NCBI GenBank assembly: GCA_035995425.1
Contig: DASYKM010000062.1
Span: 1 to 22,235 of the forward strand
DNA length: 22,235 nucleotides
DNA from: CADEED01 sp035995425
GTDB lineage: Bacteria > Pseudomonadota > Gammaproteobacteria > Steroidobacterales > Steroidobacteraceae
Direction: 5' to 3'
Each line of letters begins with the position of its first letter. Position 1 is the stretch's first letter. A program made the position numbers and the translations under genes. Positions 8,007 through 15,087 of the stretch are shown here, piece by piece. The notes beneath the pieces were generated by a model. The model was not told where the DNA came from. It saw only the letters and a list, made by a program, of their open reading frames with translations, and ran no database searches.

Positions 8007-8225
8007 ATGGACGTGATCAAGATTCTCATCATCGTCACGCTGTTCGCGATCGTGTTCAGCCTCGGAAGTGCGCTGTTTCACCTGTCCCGCGGCAAGGGCG
8101 ATTCGAAGAAAATGGCGCGCGCACTGACCATCCGCGTCGGCCTGTCGGTGCTGCTCTTCATTCTGTTAATGCTGGCCTGGTACAACGGCCTCATCACCCC
8201 GCACGGCATGCCGGTCTCCAGGTAG
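8007..8225 (+). CDS. DUF2909 twin-transmembrane protein
   Basis: This 72-residue protein is two hydrophobic helices (about residues 3-25 and 43-63) separated by a short basic loop 'SRGKGDSKKMARALTIRVGLS', which is the DUF2909 architecture. The family is commonly found next to surf1 and coxC in gammaproteobacterial oxidase clusters, from memory, but its function is unknown. Here it diverges from SURF1 with a 29-bp shared upstream region. The stop codon is the first part of the 26-bp palindrome that follows, so transcription probably ends immediately after the gene. Confidence 0.85.
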   Translation: MDVIKILIIVTLFAIVFSLGSALFHLSRGKGDSKKMARALTIRVGLSVLLFILLMLAWYNGLITPHGMPVSR

Positions 8226-8281
8226 AAAAAGGGGACATTCCTATTTTTTTCCAAAAAATAGGAATGTCCCCTTTTTCTGCC
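8221..8281. repeat. Long perfect palindrome, REP-like, also a strong terminator
   Basis: Arms 8224-8249 and 8253-8278 are perfect complements of 26 bp with a 3-nt loop, and pairing continues to 8221/8281 with one G-U pair. The sequence of the arm is A5-GGGGACATTCCTA-T6. The AT-rich core is unlike the surrounding GC-rich DNA. It overlaps the DUF2909 stop codon, and the 3' arm ends in T5, so it must at least terminate transcription. The length and AT core exceed what a terminator needs. The ten outer bases recur in the hairpin at 1628-1662. Confidence 0.85.
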
Positions 8282-8310
8282 TTTACGCCGGGCGCTCGCT
8301 CCGCTAAATT
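8282..8310 (+). promoter_or_regulatory. Predicted sigma-70 promoter of the asd leader
   Basis: TTTACG at 8282-8287 and TAAATT at 8305-8310 are separated by 17 bp and match the -35 and -10 consensus at four of six bases each. The first A downstream is the A of the leader-peptide ATG at 8320, 10 nt past the -10 hexamer, so the transcript may be leaderless. The promoter lies directly after the palindrome that would insulate it from DUF2909 transcription. Confidence 0.5.
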
Positions 8311-8319
8311 CCGCCCCCG

Positions 8320-8388
8320 ATGATTCGCCAGACACTCAAAACGACGATCAAGGCCAAGCCCACCGGGGCCTCGGATTCTTGCGCGTAG
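8320..8388 (+). CDS. Predicted asd leader peptide rich in Thr, Lys and Ile
   Basis: The 22-codon ORF begins 'MIRQTLKTTIKAKPTGA' and ends in TAG at 8386-8388. Nine of its 22 residues are Thr (4), Lys (3) or Ile (2), all products of the aspartate pathway that depends on asd; the cluster is at codons 5-13. There is no ribosome binding site, and an in-frame stop at 8305-8307 rules out an upstream start, so it would be translated from a leaderless or near-leaderless transcript. Its position, composition and the competing hairpins that follow make it a good candidate for a ribosome-mediated attenuator leader. That it is translated is inference. Confidence 0.6.
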   Translation: MIRQTLKTTIKAKPTGASDSCA

Positions 8389-8441
8389 TCGAAGCGAACA
8401 GGAACACCCAAGGCCCCGCGCAGGAAACTTCGCGGGGCCTT
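8351..8441 (+). promoter_or_regulatory. Predicted attenuator before asd
   Basis: Four segments can be seen. Segment 1 (8351-8355, AGGCC) can pair with segment 2 (8367-8371). Segment 2 extended (8364-8371, CGGGGCCT) can instead pair with segment 3 (8411-8418) over 8 bp as antiterminator. Segment 3 extended (8410-8420) pairs perfectly over 11 bp with segment 4 (8431-8441), forming a terminator followed by TTTTCATTT. A ribosome stalled on the Thr-Thr-Ile-Lys codons (8341-8352) would mask segment 1 and free segment 2. This is inferred from sequence only. Confidence 0.65.
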
Positions 8442-8463
8442 TTCATTTGGAGCGTAGATAACA

Positions 8464-9504
8464 ATGTCATCGAACGATCAGACCGTACGTAGCCGCCGAA
8501 ACCCCGTCGTCGCCATCGCCGGTGCGACCGGCGCCGTGGGCGTGGAGCTCATGCAGTGCCTCGAGCAGCGCAAGTTCCCGCTGGTCGAGCTGCGCCTGCT
8601 GGCGTCCGCGCGCTCCGTGGGCAAGTCGATGAAATTCCGCGGTGGCGACCTGCCTGTCCAGGAGCTCACCGACAAGAGTCTCGAGGGCGTGGACATCGCG
8701 CTGTTCTCCGCCGGCGGTGCGCAGTCGAAGCGCTTTGCCCCCGCGGCAGTGCGTGCCGGCGCGGTCGTCGTCGACAACTCGTCGTTCTTCCGCATGAACT
8801 CGGACGTGCCGCTCGTGGTTCCGGAGATCAACGCCGGCGCCATGGCCGGGCACAACGGCATCATCGCCAACCCGAACTGCGTGGCGATCGTCGCCGCCAC
8901 GCCGCTGTGGCCGCTGCATCAGAAGCGCCGGATCAAGCGCATCACCATGTCCACGTACCAGGCCGCCTCGGGCGCCGGCGCCGCCGCCATGGAAGAGCTC
9001 AGCGAATCCACGCGCGCGCATCTCGAAGGCCGCGCGTTCACGCCGAAGGTGCTGCCGCATCCGTATGCATTCAACGTGTTCTCGCACAACACGAAGGTGG
9101 ATCCTGAAACCGGATACAACGAAGAAGAGACCAAGGTGATGCAGGAGACGCGCAAGATCTTCGGCGAGCCCGAGCTGCGCATCACCGCCACCTGCGTGCG
9201 CGTGCCAGTGTTACGAGCGCATTGCATCGCCTTGAACATCGAGACTGAAGAACCGCTGACGGTTGCCGAAGCACGCGCTATCCTTGCCGCCGCGCCGGGA
9301 GTGCGATTGGTCGACGACATGGAGCGCAACTATTTTCCAATGCCGCACGACGCGAGCGGCAAGGACGAAGTCCTGGTTGGCCGCATCCGCCGCGACGTGA
9401 GCGACCCGACTGGTCGCACACTGGCGCTGTTCGTGGCCGGCGATCAGCTGCGCAAAGGCGCGGCGCTGAACGCGGTGCAGATCGCGGAGGCGCTGATCGC
9501 CTGA
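8464..9504 (+). CDS. asd: Aspartate-semialdehyde dehydrogenase
   Basis: Asd reduces beta-aspartyl phosphate to aspartate semialdehyde with NADPH, the branch point toward lysine/diaminopimelate, methionine, threonine and isoleucine. The 346-residue protein has the nucleotide-binding 'IAGATGAVG' at 18-26, 'DNSSFFRM' at 104-111, the active-site Cys139 in 'ANPNCVAI', the substrate-binding Gln in 'STYQAASGAG', and the catalytic His in 'VPVLRAHCIAL'. The motifs place it in the shorter Bacillus-like class rather than the E. coli class. GGAG lies 11 nt before the ATG. It is preceded by the attenuator described separately and appears monocistronic or followed by the gene at 9558. Confidence 0.95.
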   Translation: MSSNDQTVRSRRNPVVAIAGATGAVGVELMQCLEQRKFPLVELRLLASARSVGKSMKFRGGDLPVQELTDKSLEGVDIALFSAGGAQSKRFAPAAVRAGAVVVDNSSFFRMNSDVPLVVPEINAGAMAGHNGIIANPNCVAIVAATPLWPLHQKRRIKRITMSTYQAASGAGAAAMEELSESTRAHLEGRAFTPKVLPHPYAFNVFSHNTKVDPETGYNEEETKVMQETRKIFGEPELRITATCVRVPVLRAHCIALNIETEEPLTVAEARAILAAAPGVRLVDDMERNYFPMPHDASGKDEVLVGRIRRDVSDPTGRTLALFVAGDQLRKGAALNAVQIAEALIA

Positions 9505-9557
9505 AGATGGACGAGAGGTTTTGTTTCGGGGATGAGAGTTAGCGAGGCCATGCCGTG

Positions 9558-9989
9558 ATGTTGAGACACAAACTGTCGGTTGACGATCGTGAGTTTCGTG
9601 CGGCCTTTGAAGCGGGCGCATTTGCGCCCGCGGATTTTTCGCACCGCGCGCATGTACGCCTGGCGTACGTGTATCTCGCCGAGAGCGACGTGGACCTGGC
9701 TCTCGAACGCATGCGTGCCGCGCTGATCGGATTCCTTTGCGTCCACGGACTTTCAGTTTCGAAATATCACGCCACGCTCACGCGCGCGTGGATCCTGGCC
9801 GTCGACCACTTCATGCATCGCTCGCGTGAGGCGAGCTCGGGTGACGACTTCATCGCGCGCAATCCGCTGCTGCTCGACACCAAGATAATGCTCACGCATT
9901 ACTCCGCGGACCTGCTGTTCTCGGACCAGGCGCGCGCGGAATTCGTGGAACCGAACCTGGATCCGATCCCGCGCCACCACGCGGCGTAG
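9558..9989 (+). CDS. Conserved hypothetical protein
   Basis: The 144-residue soluble protein contains 'FSHRAHVRLAYVYL' near residue 28 and 'YHATLTRAWILAVDHFM' near residue 70. I associate this pairing with a widespread proteobacterial family of unknown function, but cannot name a domain. It is predicted to be mostly helical, with no signal peptide or membrane segment. A GTG at 9555 abuts the ATG at 9558, and GAGG at 9544-9547 serves either. It lies 53 bp after asd in the same direction with no visible terminator, so it may be cotranscribed with it. Confidence 0.7.
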   Translation: MLRHKLSVDDREFRAAFEAGAFAPADFSHRAHVRLAYVYLAESDVDLALERMRAALIGFLCVHGLSVSKYHATLTRAWILAVDHFMHRSREASSGDDFIARNPLLLDTKIMLTHYSADLLFSDQARAEFVEPNLDPIPRHHAA

Positions 9990-10107
9990 CGATCCCGCAC
10001 ACCTGTACGTTTAGTTAGACACCCCCGCGCGGCAAATCGACCGTGCGGGCGCCCGCCAGGTGTGGCATGGGCGTTGCAATCCTCCCTGTAACAACAGGGA
10101 GATGTCG

Positions 10108-10644
10108 ATGTACACCAGCAGATTTCCAGCCGTGCTCGCCGCCGCAACGCTCATGTGCGCCGCCGCGCATGCCGGCGATTCCGGCTTCTATCTGGGCGCG
10201 GGCGTCGGCGAAGCGACCCAGAACAACGATGCATTTGACGGTGAAGACACGTCTTTCCGGTGGCTGGCCGGCTATTCGTTCAGCAAATATTTCGCCGCCG
10301 AAGCGGGCTTCGTCGACGGTGGCACACAGAAGGACAATGTTGGCGGGCTGCGCGTGACATCGTCCGCCGACGGCACTTTCGCCGCGGTGCTCGCCAAGCT
10401 TCCACTCGGCAGAGTCTTCACGCCATACGCCAAGGTGGGTTACGTCTTTTACGACGCCACCTCGACGGTGTCGAACGGCGCGGTAACGGCCTCGGCGTCC
10501 GACAGCGACGACGACCTGCTCTTCGGCGGCGGTGTGGAATTTCGCCTCGGCGAGAGCCTTCGACTGCGCGCCGACTACGAAAAGATCGACGTCCCCGACA
10601 TCGCCTTCGACGTCTATTCGGTCATCGTCACCTATCAGTTCTGA
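10108..10644 (+). CDS. Small outer-membrane beta-barrel protein (OmpA-like barrel/opacity type)
   Basis: The 178-residue protein has a signal peptide ending 'AAAHA', then alternating amphipathic strands such as 'GFYLGAGVG', 'FRWLAGYSFSKYFAAEAGFV', 'TPYAKVGYVFY', 'LLFGGGVEFRLGESLRLRADYEKI' and a terminal strand ending in Phe ('VYSVIVTYQF'). This is the 8-strand barrel pattern with the C-terminal aromatic recognised by the BAM complex. I chose the ATG at 10108 because AGGGAG precedes it with proper spacing; another ATG two codons upstream lies too close to that site. It stands alone before the Omp85-like operon. Its ligand or role is unknown. Confidence 0.8.
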   Translation: MYTSRFPAVLAAATLMCAAAHAGDSGFYLGAGVGEATQNNDAFDGEDTSFRWLAGYSFSKYFAAEAGFVDGGTQKDNVGGLRVTSSADGTFAAVLAKLPLGRVFTPYAKVGYVFYDATSTVSNGAVTASASDSDDDLLFGGGVEFRLGESLRLRADYEKIDVPDIAFDVYSVIVTYQF

Positions 10645-10691
10645 CAGATGACGACCAACTCACCTTACTACCTGTAGCGGCCTCGGGGGTT

Positions 10692-10716
10692 GGGTGTCCA
10701 CTTTCGTGGACATCCC
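10692..10716. terminator. Imperfect hairpin after the barrel gene
   Basis: TGTCCAC (10695-10701) and GTGGACA (10706-10712) form a 7-bp stem with a 4-nt loop, extended by GGG/CCC across one bulged A or T. It lies between the barrel gene and the next operon and may end transcription of the former, but lacks a T tract. Confidence 0.4.
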
Positions 10717-10757
10717 GCTCGCGCGCGACTAGCTGGTACATTTCAGGACGCCCAGTC

Positions 10758-11975
10758 ATGAAGACCCAAACAACACTTTCGCGCCGCGCTTCCATTGCAA
10801 CACTGTTGCTCTGCTTCGCCTGGTTCGCGAACGCGCAAACCGGGCAAACGACCGGCGCGGATCCGCTGGTCGTCCAGGAAGTCACGTGCGCGGGCAACGA
10901 GCAGACCTCGTGCGAATTCATTCGCGATCACCTGTATCTGCGCGCCGGTCAGCCGCTCGACGAGGAAGAAATCCGCAACGCCGAGCTGCGGCTTTCGTGG
11001 CTGCGCAATTTCCAGTCGGTGAAGATTCGCCTGGAGAGAGGGGCGCAACGCGGCGCCGTGATCGTCGTGATCGAAGTCGAGGAGGCGAGCGCCATCGCGA
11101 CCGAATGGTTGCTCGGAGCGTCGTCGCGATTCGAATCGCAACGCGGTGTGTTCGCGGGGCGAGTCGCGCATCAGAACCTGTTTGGCACCGGCAAGATCGC
11201 CGAGATCTCCGCCGTGGCCCTCATGCCCGTCGCGGGAGAAGCCGTCAATGAATCCTACGACGTCGCCCTGCGTTACGCGGATCCGCAGTTGTTCGGGTCG
11301 AGCCGCTACTTCGCGGTGGCGAGCGCGAACTGGCGCAAGCGGCGATATGTAGACACCTACGGAAACTTTGGCGCTCTCGATGCGGGGCAGCTCGAGCTCA
11401 CGTTGGGCCGGCGCATCGCGGACTTCTCGTATTTCACCTACACCGTGACTTTCCGGCCAGACAACGACTGGGTCGCCGGACGGTACCGAAGTGACGGGTC
11501 GTTCGTGATCACGACGCCCGAGTCGTTCAGCAAGCGGGCATCGACGCTCACCTATGGATGGAGCACCGAGGACGACCTGAACTTTCCGACTCAAGGGTCG
11601 ACGCTGCAGATCACCGCGGGCGGCGACTATGAACCGGGCTCGCCGGTGGGCCGCTCGCACTTCCAGTTCCGCAAAACCTGGCCGTCATCACGGGCATATT
11701 GGACGGTCAAGGTTGGAGGCGACCCAAGCCCCGAATACCGGAAATCGTTCGGTGAAAGCCAGTTGCTGGCGCTGAGCTACGCGCGGCCCGTGAAGACCGG
11801 CGAACAAATCCAGCGCGGCCGTTGGTACATCGAGCCCGGGCTCGCCCTCAAAGGCTACACGTCCTCGGGCACGCTCTTCTACGAGTATGGCTTCAAGGCG
11901 GGCTTCCGCGCCGACACCCGAACGTTCGGGCTCGTCGATCTGTACCTGATCGCCACCAAGGATGCGACATGGTGA
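10758..11975 (+). CDS. Small Omp85-superfamily outer-membrane protein with one POTRA domain
   Basis: This 405-residue protein has a signal peptide ending 'FANA', then a single POTRA-like domain at about 30-115. Recognisable POTRA features are 'VQEVTCAGNEQTSCEFIRDH', 'LRAGQPLDEEEIRNAELRLS', 'LRNFQSVKIRL' and 'GAVIVVIEVEEAS'. The rest is beta-barrel strands, ending in an aromatic residue ('YLIATKDATW'). The conserved VRGF/Y lid motif of Omp85 proteins is not evident; 'VGGDPSPEYRKSFG' may be its diverged counterpart. Omp85 proteins insert or move polypeptides across the outer membrane; what this one handles is unknown. The ATG at 10758 is chosen because it starts the signal peptide. The stop overlaps the next gene by 7 bp. 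Confidence 0.75.
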   Translation: MKTQTTLSRRASIATLLLCFAWFANAQTGQTTGADPLVVQEVTCAGNEQTSCEFIRDHLYLRAGQPLDEEEIRNAELRLSWLRNFQSVKIRLERGAQRGAVIVVIEVEEASAIATEWLLGASSRFESQRGVFAGRVAHQNLFGTGKIAEISAVALMPVAGEAVNESYDVALRYADPQLFGSSRYFAVASANWRKRRYVDTYGNFGALDAGQLELTLGRRIADFSYFTYTVTFRPDNDWVAGRYRSDGSFVITTPESFSKRASTLTYGWSTEDDLNFPTQGSTLQITAGGDYEPGSPVGRSHFQFRKTWPSSRAYWTVKVGGDPSPEYRKSFGESQLLALSYARPVKTGEQIQRGRWYIEPGLALKGYTSSGTLFYEYGFKAGFRADTRTFGLVDLYLIATKDATW

Positions 11976-12610
11976 GGCGCGCCGCCGCCTTGCTGTTGCT
12001 GCTCGCAACCGTCCGGACCGAGGCCGCGGAAGTCATCGCGACTCTGGCCGACGGAAAACTCGGGGTGCGGATCGACACCATCGCATATCCGTCGACGTTG
12101 CCGAAAGAGCTGGCGAGCGGTCTCACGAACAGGTTCTACGCGCGAGTGTCCGTGCTCGACGCGGAAATCGCCCTCGCTCAGACCGTCGTCGAAATCGCAA
12201 TCCGCTACGATTTGTGGGACGAAAGGTTCTACCTCGTGCGCACGATGAACGGCACGACCGTCGAATCCCGCACGCTCGCGACTCTCGCGGAGGTCGACAC
12301 ATTGCTCGGCGAATTGCCGCTCCCCAGGCTCTTCGACGCGCCTTCGCTGCCCAATGCGCGTGAACTCGTGTTGCGCGTCGAAGTGCTGCTGAACCCCATC
12401 GATCGAGAGAAAATGCGCATGATCCGCAAGTGGGTGGCGCAGAACAGCACGCCCGAGGTGGGCGGAGACCAGGGAGCGTCGATGTCGAACAGCATCTTCA
12501 ATCGCATTTTCGAGCAGTACGCCGGCGGTTCCGATATCGCCGCCGTCTGGCGCGTGTCCGCCGAGAGCCGGCCTTTCCGACTCGACCGCCTGGCGAATGA
12601 AAGACGTTAG
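11969..12610 (+). CDS. Exported protein of unknown function coupled to the Omp85-like and NtrYX genes
   Basis: The 213-residue protein begins 'MVRRAAALLLLLATVRTEA', a signal peptide. The mature part contains 'IRYDLWDERFYLVRTMNG' near residue 72 and 'LVLRVEVLLNPIDREKMRMIRKWVAQN' near residue 133. I do not recognise a family. In Betaproteobacteria, DUF4390 proteins occupy the place just before ntrYX, but I see no clear DUF4390 match. The start overlaps the Omp85 stop by 7 bp and the stop overlaps the kinase by 14 bp, so translation is probably coupled. It is likely periplasmic and could link the barrel protein to the sensor kinase; that is inference. Confidence 0.65.
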   Translation: MVRRAAALLLLLATVRTEAAEVIATLADGKLGVRIDTIAYPSTLPKELASGLTNRFYARVSVLDAEIALAQTVVEIAIRYDLWDERFYLVRTMNGTTVESRTLATLAEVDTLLGELPLPRLFDAPSLPNARELVLRVEVLLNPIDREKMRMIRKWVAQNSTPEVGGDQGASMSNSIFNRIFEQYAGGSDIAAVWRVSAESRPFRLDRLANERR

Positions 12611-13709
12611 GGTCGGACTGCTGCTGACGGTGACCATCTTCGTGATGGCTGCGATTCCGCTGGCGGCCTCGTTCTATCTATTGCAGGACGCGCTGCGCAC
12701 CAGCCTCGACCTCGGCTTCAATCCGCAGATCGCGCGCGCCCTCGAAAACTCATCGAACAATCTGCGCTCGCTCGGTCATCTGGACGGCGCGAACCGCGCG
12801 CAATATCGGGCGCAGTTCGATGAAGTAGAGGAGCTGAAACAGATCTATTCCGAACCGGAGTTTCTCAAACAACGCCTGCTCGGCTCGTTGCGGCTGTATT
12901 TCGGTCTCGGGCTCGGCGTGGTCGTGCTGCTCTCGGCCGGCGTCGCCTCACTATTGAGCCGGCGAATCGCCCGAAGTCACGCGCTCAATATCGCCGAGCT
13001 CTCACGCGAGCGCGACAAGGTGCGCTACTTGCAGGAGATGTCTTCGTGGCAGGAGCTCGCGCGCATGCTGGCGCACGAAATCAAGAATCCGCTGACGCCC
13101 ATCGAAGTGCTGGTCAGCTCGCTGTCCAAGGCCTACCTCGCCAAGGGCCAGAGCGAATTCCTCGCGCATCTCAATGAAACCCAGACCATGATCTTCGAGG
13201 AAGTGCGGCACCTGAAATCGACGGTGAACAAGTTCAGTGAGTTCGCGCGGCTGCCGCAGGTCCAGCTCGCGGATCTGGATCTCGTCGAGGAAGTCGGCCG
13301 GCAATTGAAGGTGATTCCGGACTTCGTGGATGCCGCCGACTTCGAGCTGCAGGCGCCCGCAGGTCAGCGCGTGCCCGTGCGACTCGATGCGACGTTGTTC
13401 CGGCAGGTGCTGGCGAATATTTTCCGCAACGGAATCGAGGCGAATCCGGGGCGCCGGGTTCGCTTCGCGCTATCCCTCGACCGGCAAGGTGCGAATGCCG
13501 CGCTGCGCATCGCCAACGATGGCGTGCCGGTGGCGCATGAGATCGTCGCGCGCATGTTCGATCCGTACATCTCGACCAAGAGCGGCGGGGACAACATGGG
13601 CCTGGGGCTGGCGATCGTGAAGAAGATCGTGCTCGAGCATGGCGGCGACATCCGCTACGAAGAAAGCGAAGGCCACCCGGCCTTCCTGCTGACATTGCCA
13701 TGCCCGTAG
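12597..13709 (+). CDS. Sensor histidine kinase, NtrY-like
   Basis: The 370-residue kinase has two membrane helices, about 7-29 and 99-121, flanking a ~70-residue periplasmic segment. The HisKA box 'WQELARMLAHEIKNPLTPI' places the phospho-acceptor at His160, and its sequence is that of the NtrY group. The ATPase domain shows the N box 'FRNGIEANP', 'NDGVPV' as G1-like box, 'MFDPYISTKSGG' as F box and 'MGLGLAIVKKIV' as G2 box. It is shorter than classic NtrY and lacks a recognisable PAS domain. It overlaps the preceding gene by 14 bp and the response regulator by 10 bp, so it pairs with that regulator. The signal sensed is probably envelope-related, by context. Confidence 0.85.
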   Translation: MKDVRVGLLLTVTIFVMAAIPLAASFYLLQDALRTSLDLGFNPQIARALENSSNNLRSLGHLDGANRAQYRAQFDEVEELKQIYSEPEFLKQRLLGSLRLYFGLGLGVVVLLSAGVASLLSRRIARSHALNIAELSRERDKVRYLQEMSSWQELARMLAHEIKNPLTPIEVLVSSLSKAYLAKGQSEFLAHLNETQTMIFEEVRHLKSTVNKFSEFARLPQVQLADLDLVEEVGRQLKVIPDFVDAADFELQAPAGQRVPVRLDATLFRQVLANIFRNGIEANPGRRVRFALSLDRQGANAALRIANDGVPVAHEIVARMFDPYISTKSGGDNMGLGLAIVKKIVLEHGGDIRYEESEGHPAFLLTLPCP

Positions 13710-15049
13710 TCCTGGTGCTCGACGACGAGAAGAACATTCGCAATGCGATCGAGATCGCGTTGAGCCAGGAAGACATACACGTGATCGCCGCGCACGACGT
13801 CGCCGCCGCGCTGCGTACGCTGAACGAACGCATCGTCGACGCCATGATCGTCGATATACGGCTCGGCGAAGTCGGCGGGCTCGAATTCTTCCGCCGCGCC
13901 GCCGCCGACGGCATCGCGCCGCCGACCATCTTCATCTCCGGACACGCCAGCCTCACCGAAGCGGCGCAGGCGGTGAAGATCGGCGGTTTCGATTTCCTCG
14001 AGAAGCCGTTCACCGCCGAGAAGATTACGATCACGGTGAAGCGCTGCCTCGAGATGTCGAGCCTCAAGGAGCGCCTGCGCCTGGCGCATTCGCAGCGCGG
14101 CGGCGCGGAGATCGTCGGCGAATCCGCGGCCATTCGCCGCGTCGTGGCCGCGGCGATCAAGGTGGCGCAAACCAACGCCAGCGTGCTGATCACCGGCGAA
14201 AGCGGCGCGGGCAAAGAGCTGGTGGCCAATTGCATCCACGCGCACAGCGATCGCGCGCAGGCGCCGTTCGTCAAGGTGAACTGCTCGGCGATTTCCGAAA
14301 GTCTCGTCGAGAGCGAGCTGTTCGGCCATGAACGCGGCGCGTTCACCGGCGCGGTTGCCGCGCGCAAGGGCCTGTTCGAAGTGGCGCACGGCGGTGTCAT
14401 TTTTCTCGATGAGATCGCGGACCTGGCGGTGAGCGCGCAGGCGAAGATCTTGCGCGTGTTGCAGAACGGCGAGATTCAGCGCGTCGGGTCGGAACGTGTC
14501 ACGACGGTGGACGTACGCATACTCTCGGGGACGCACAAGGATCTGAAACTCGCGGTGGCCGAGGGCCGCTTTCGCGAAGACCTGTTCTATCGCCTCAATG
14601 TCATTCCGATCCACGTGCCGGCGCTACGCGAGCGCAAGGAAGACATTCCGCTGCTGGTTCAATTCCTCATGCGGCGGCTTGGCGAACGCAACAACATCCG
14701 CGAGAAGCCCATCGACGATGAGGTCATCGACGAGCTCAAGCGTCACGACTGGCCCGGCAATATCCGCGAGCTGCAGAACCTGCTCGAACGATTGATGATC
14801 TTGAGCGGTGAGCGCATCACGACGCTCGACCTGCCCGAGGAGTTCCTCGCGGTGCCGGAGCGCGGTGCCGCCGCCGGCTCATCGCTGAAGGAATTCCGCG
14901 ATCACGCCGAACGCGATTACATCGTCGCCACCCTGCGCCGGCACAACGGCAACGTCAGCCAGACGGCGATCGAGCTCGGAGTCGGTCGCACCTATCTACA
15001 TCGGCGGCTGTCGGTGCTGCAGATCACGAAGAAGGATTTCCTGGTCTAG
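13700..15049 (+). CDS. Sigma-54-dependent response regulator, NtrC/NtrX family
   Basis: The 449-residue regulator has three domains. The receiver (about 1-120) carries Asp8-Asp9, phospho-acceptor Asp52 and Lys102. The AAA+ domain has Walker A 'GESGAGKE' at 166-173, the sigma-54-contacting 'GAFTGA' at 213-218, Walker B 'GVIFLDEI', and the 'FREDLFYRLNVIPIHVPALRER' region. A Fis-type helix-turn-helix ends the protein ('NGNVSQTAIELGVGRTYLHRRL'). It therefore activates sigma-54 promoters when phosphorylated by the adjacent kinase. Ten bp of overlap with the kinase imply coupled translation. Its targets are not visible; I found no convincing -24/-12 promoter in the window. Confidence 0.92.
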   Translation: MPVVLVLDDEKNIRNAIEIALSQEDIHVIAAHDVAAALRTLNERIVDAMIVDIRLGEVGGLEFFRRAAADGIAPPTIFISGHASLTEAAQAVKIGGFDFLEKPFTAEKITITVKRCLEMSSLKERLRLAHSQRGGAEIVGESAAIRRVVAAAIKVAQTNASVLITGESGAGKELVANCIHAHSDRAQAPFVKVNCSAISESLVESELFGHERGAFTGAVAARKGLFEVAHGGVIFLDEIADLAVSAQAKILRVLQNGEIQRVGSERVTTVDVRILSGTHKDLKLAVAEGRFREDLFYRLNVIPIHVPALRERKEDIPLLVQFLMRRLGERNNIREKPIDDEVIDELKRHDWPGNIRELQNLLERLMILSGERITTLDLPEEFLAVPERGAAAGSSLKEFRDHAERDYIVATLRRHNGNVSQTAIELGVGRTYLHRRLSVLQITKKDFLV

Positions 15050-15072
15050 GCAATTTCGGTGCCGCATTCGGG

Positions 15073-15078
15073 CATACT
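15073..15078 (+). promoter_or_regulatory. Possible -10 element giving a leaderless Lgt-family mRNA
   Basis: CATACT ends 9 nt before the ATG at 15088, and no ribosome binding site lies between. The spacing resembles that before SURF1 and before the asd leader. No good -35 is visible, so this is tentative. Confidence 0.3.
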
Positions 15079-15087
15079 GCGCGCCCA

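Noticed and set aside
10260..10757. An in-frame extension upstream of the Omp85-like protein, through the barrel gene.
   Set aside because: The signal peptide begins at 10758, and the extension is Arg-rich noise in another frame of the barrel gene.
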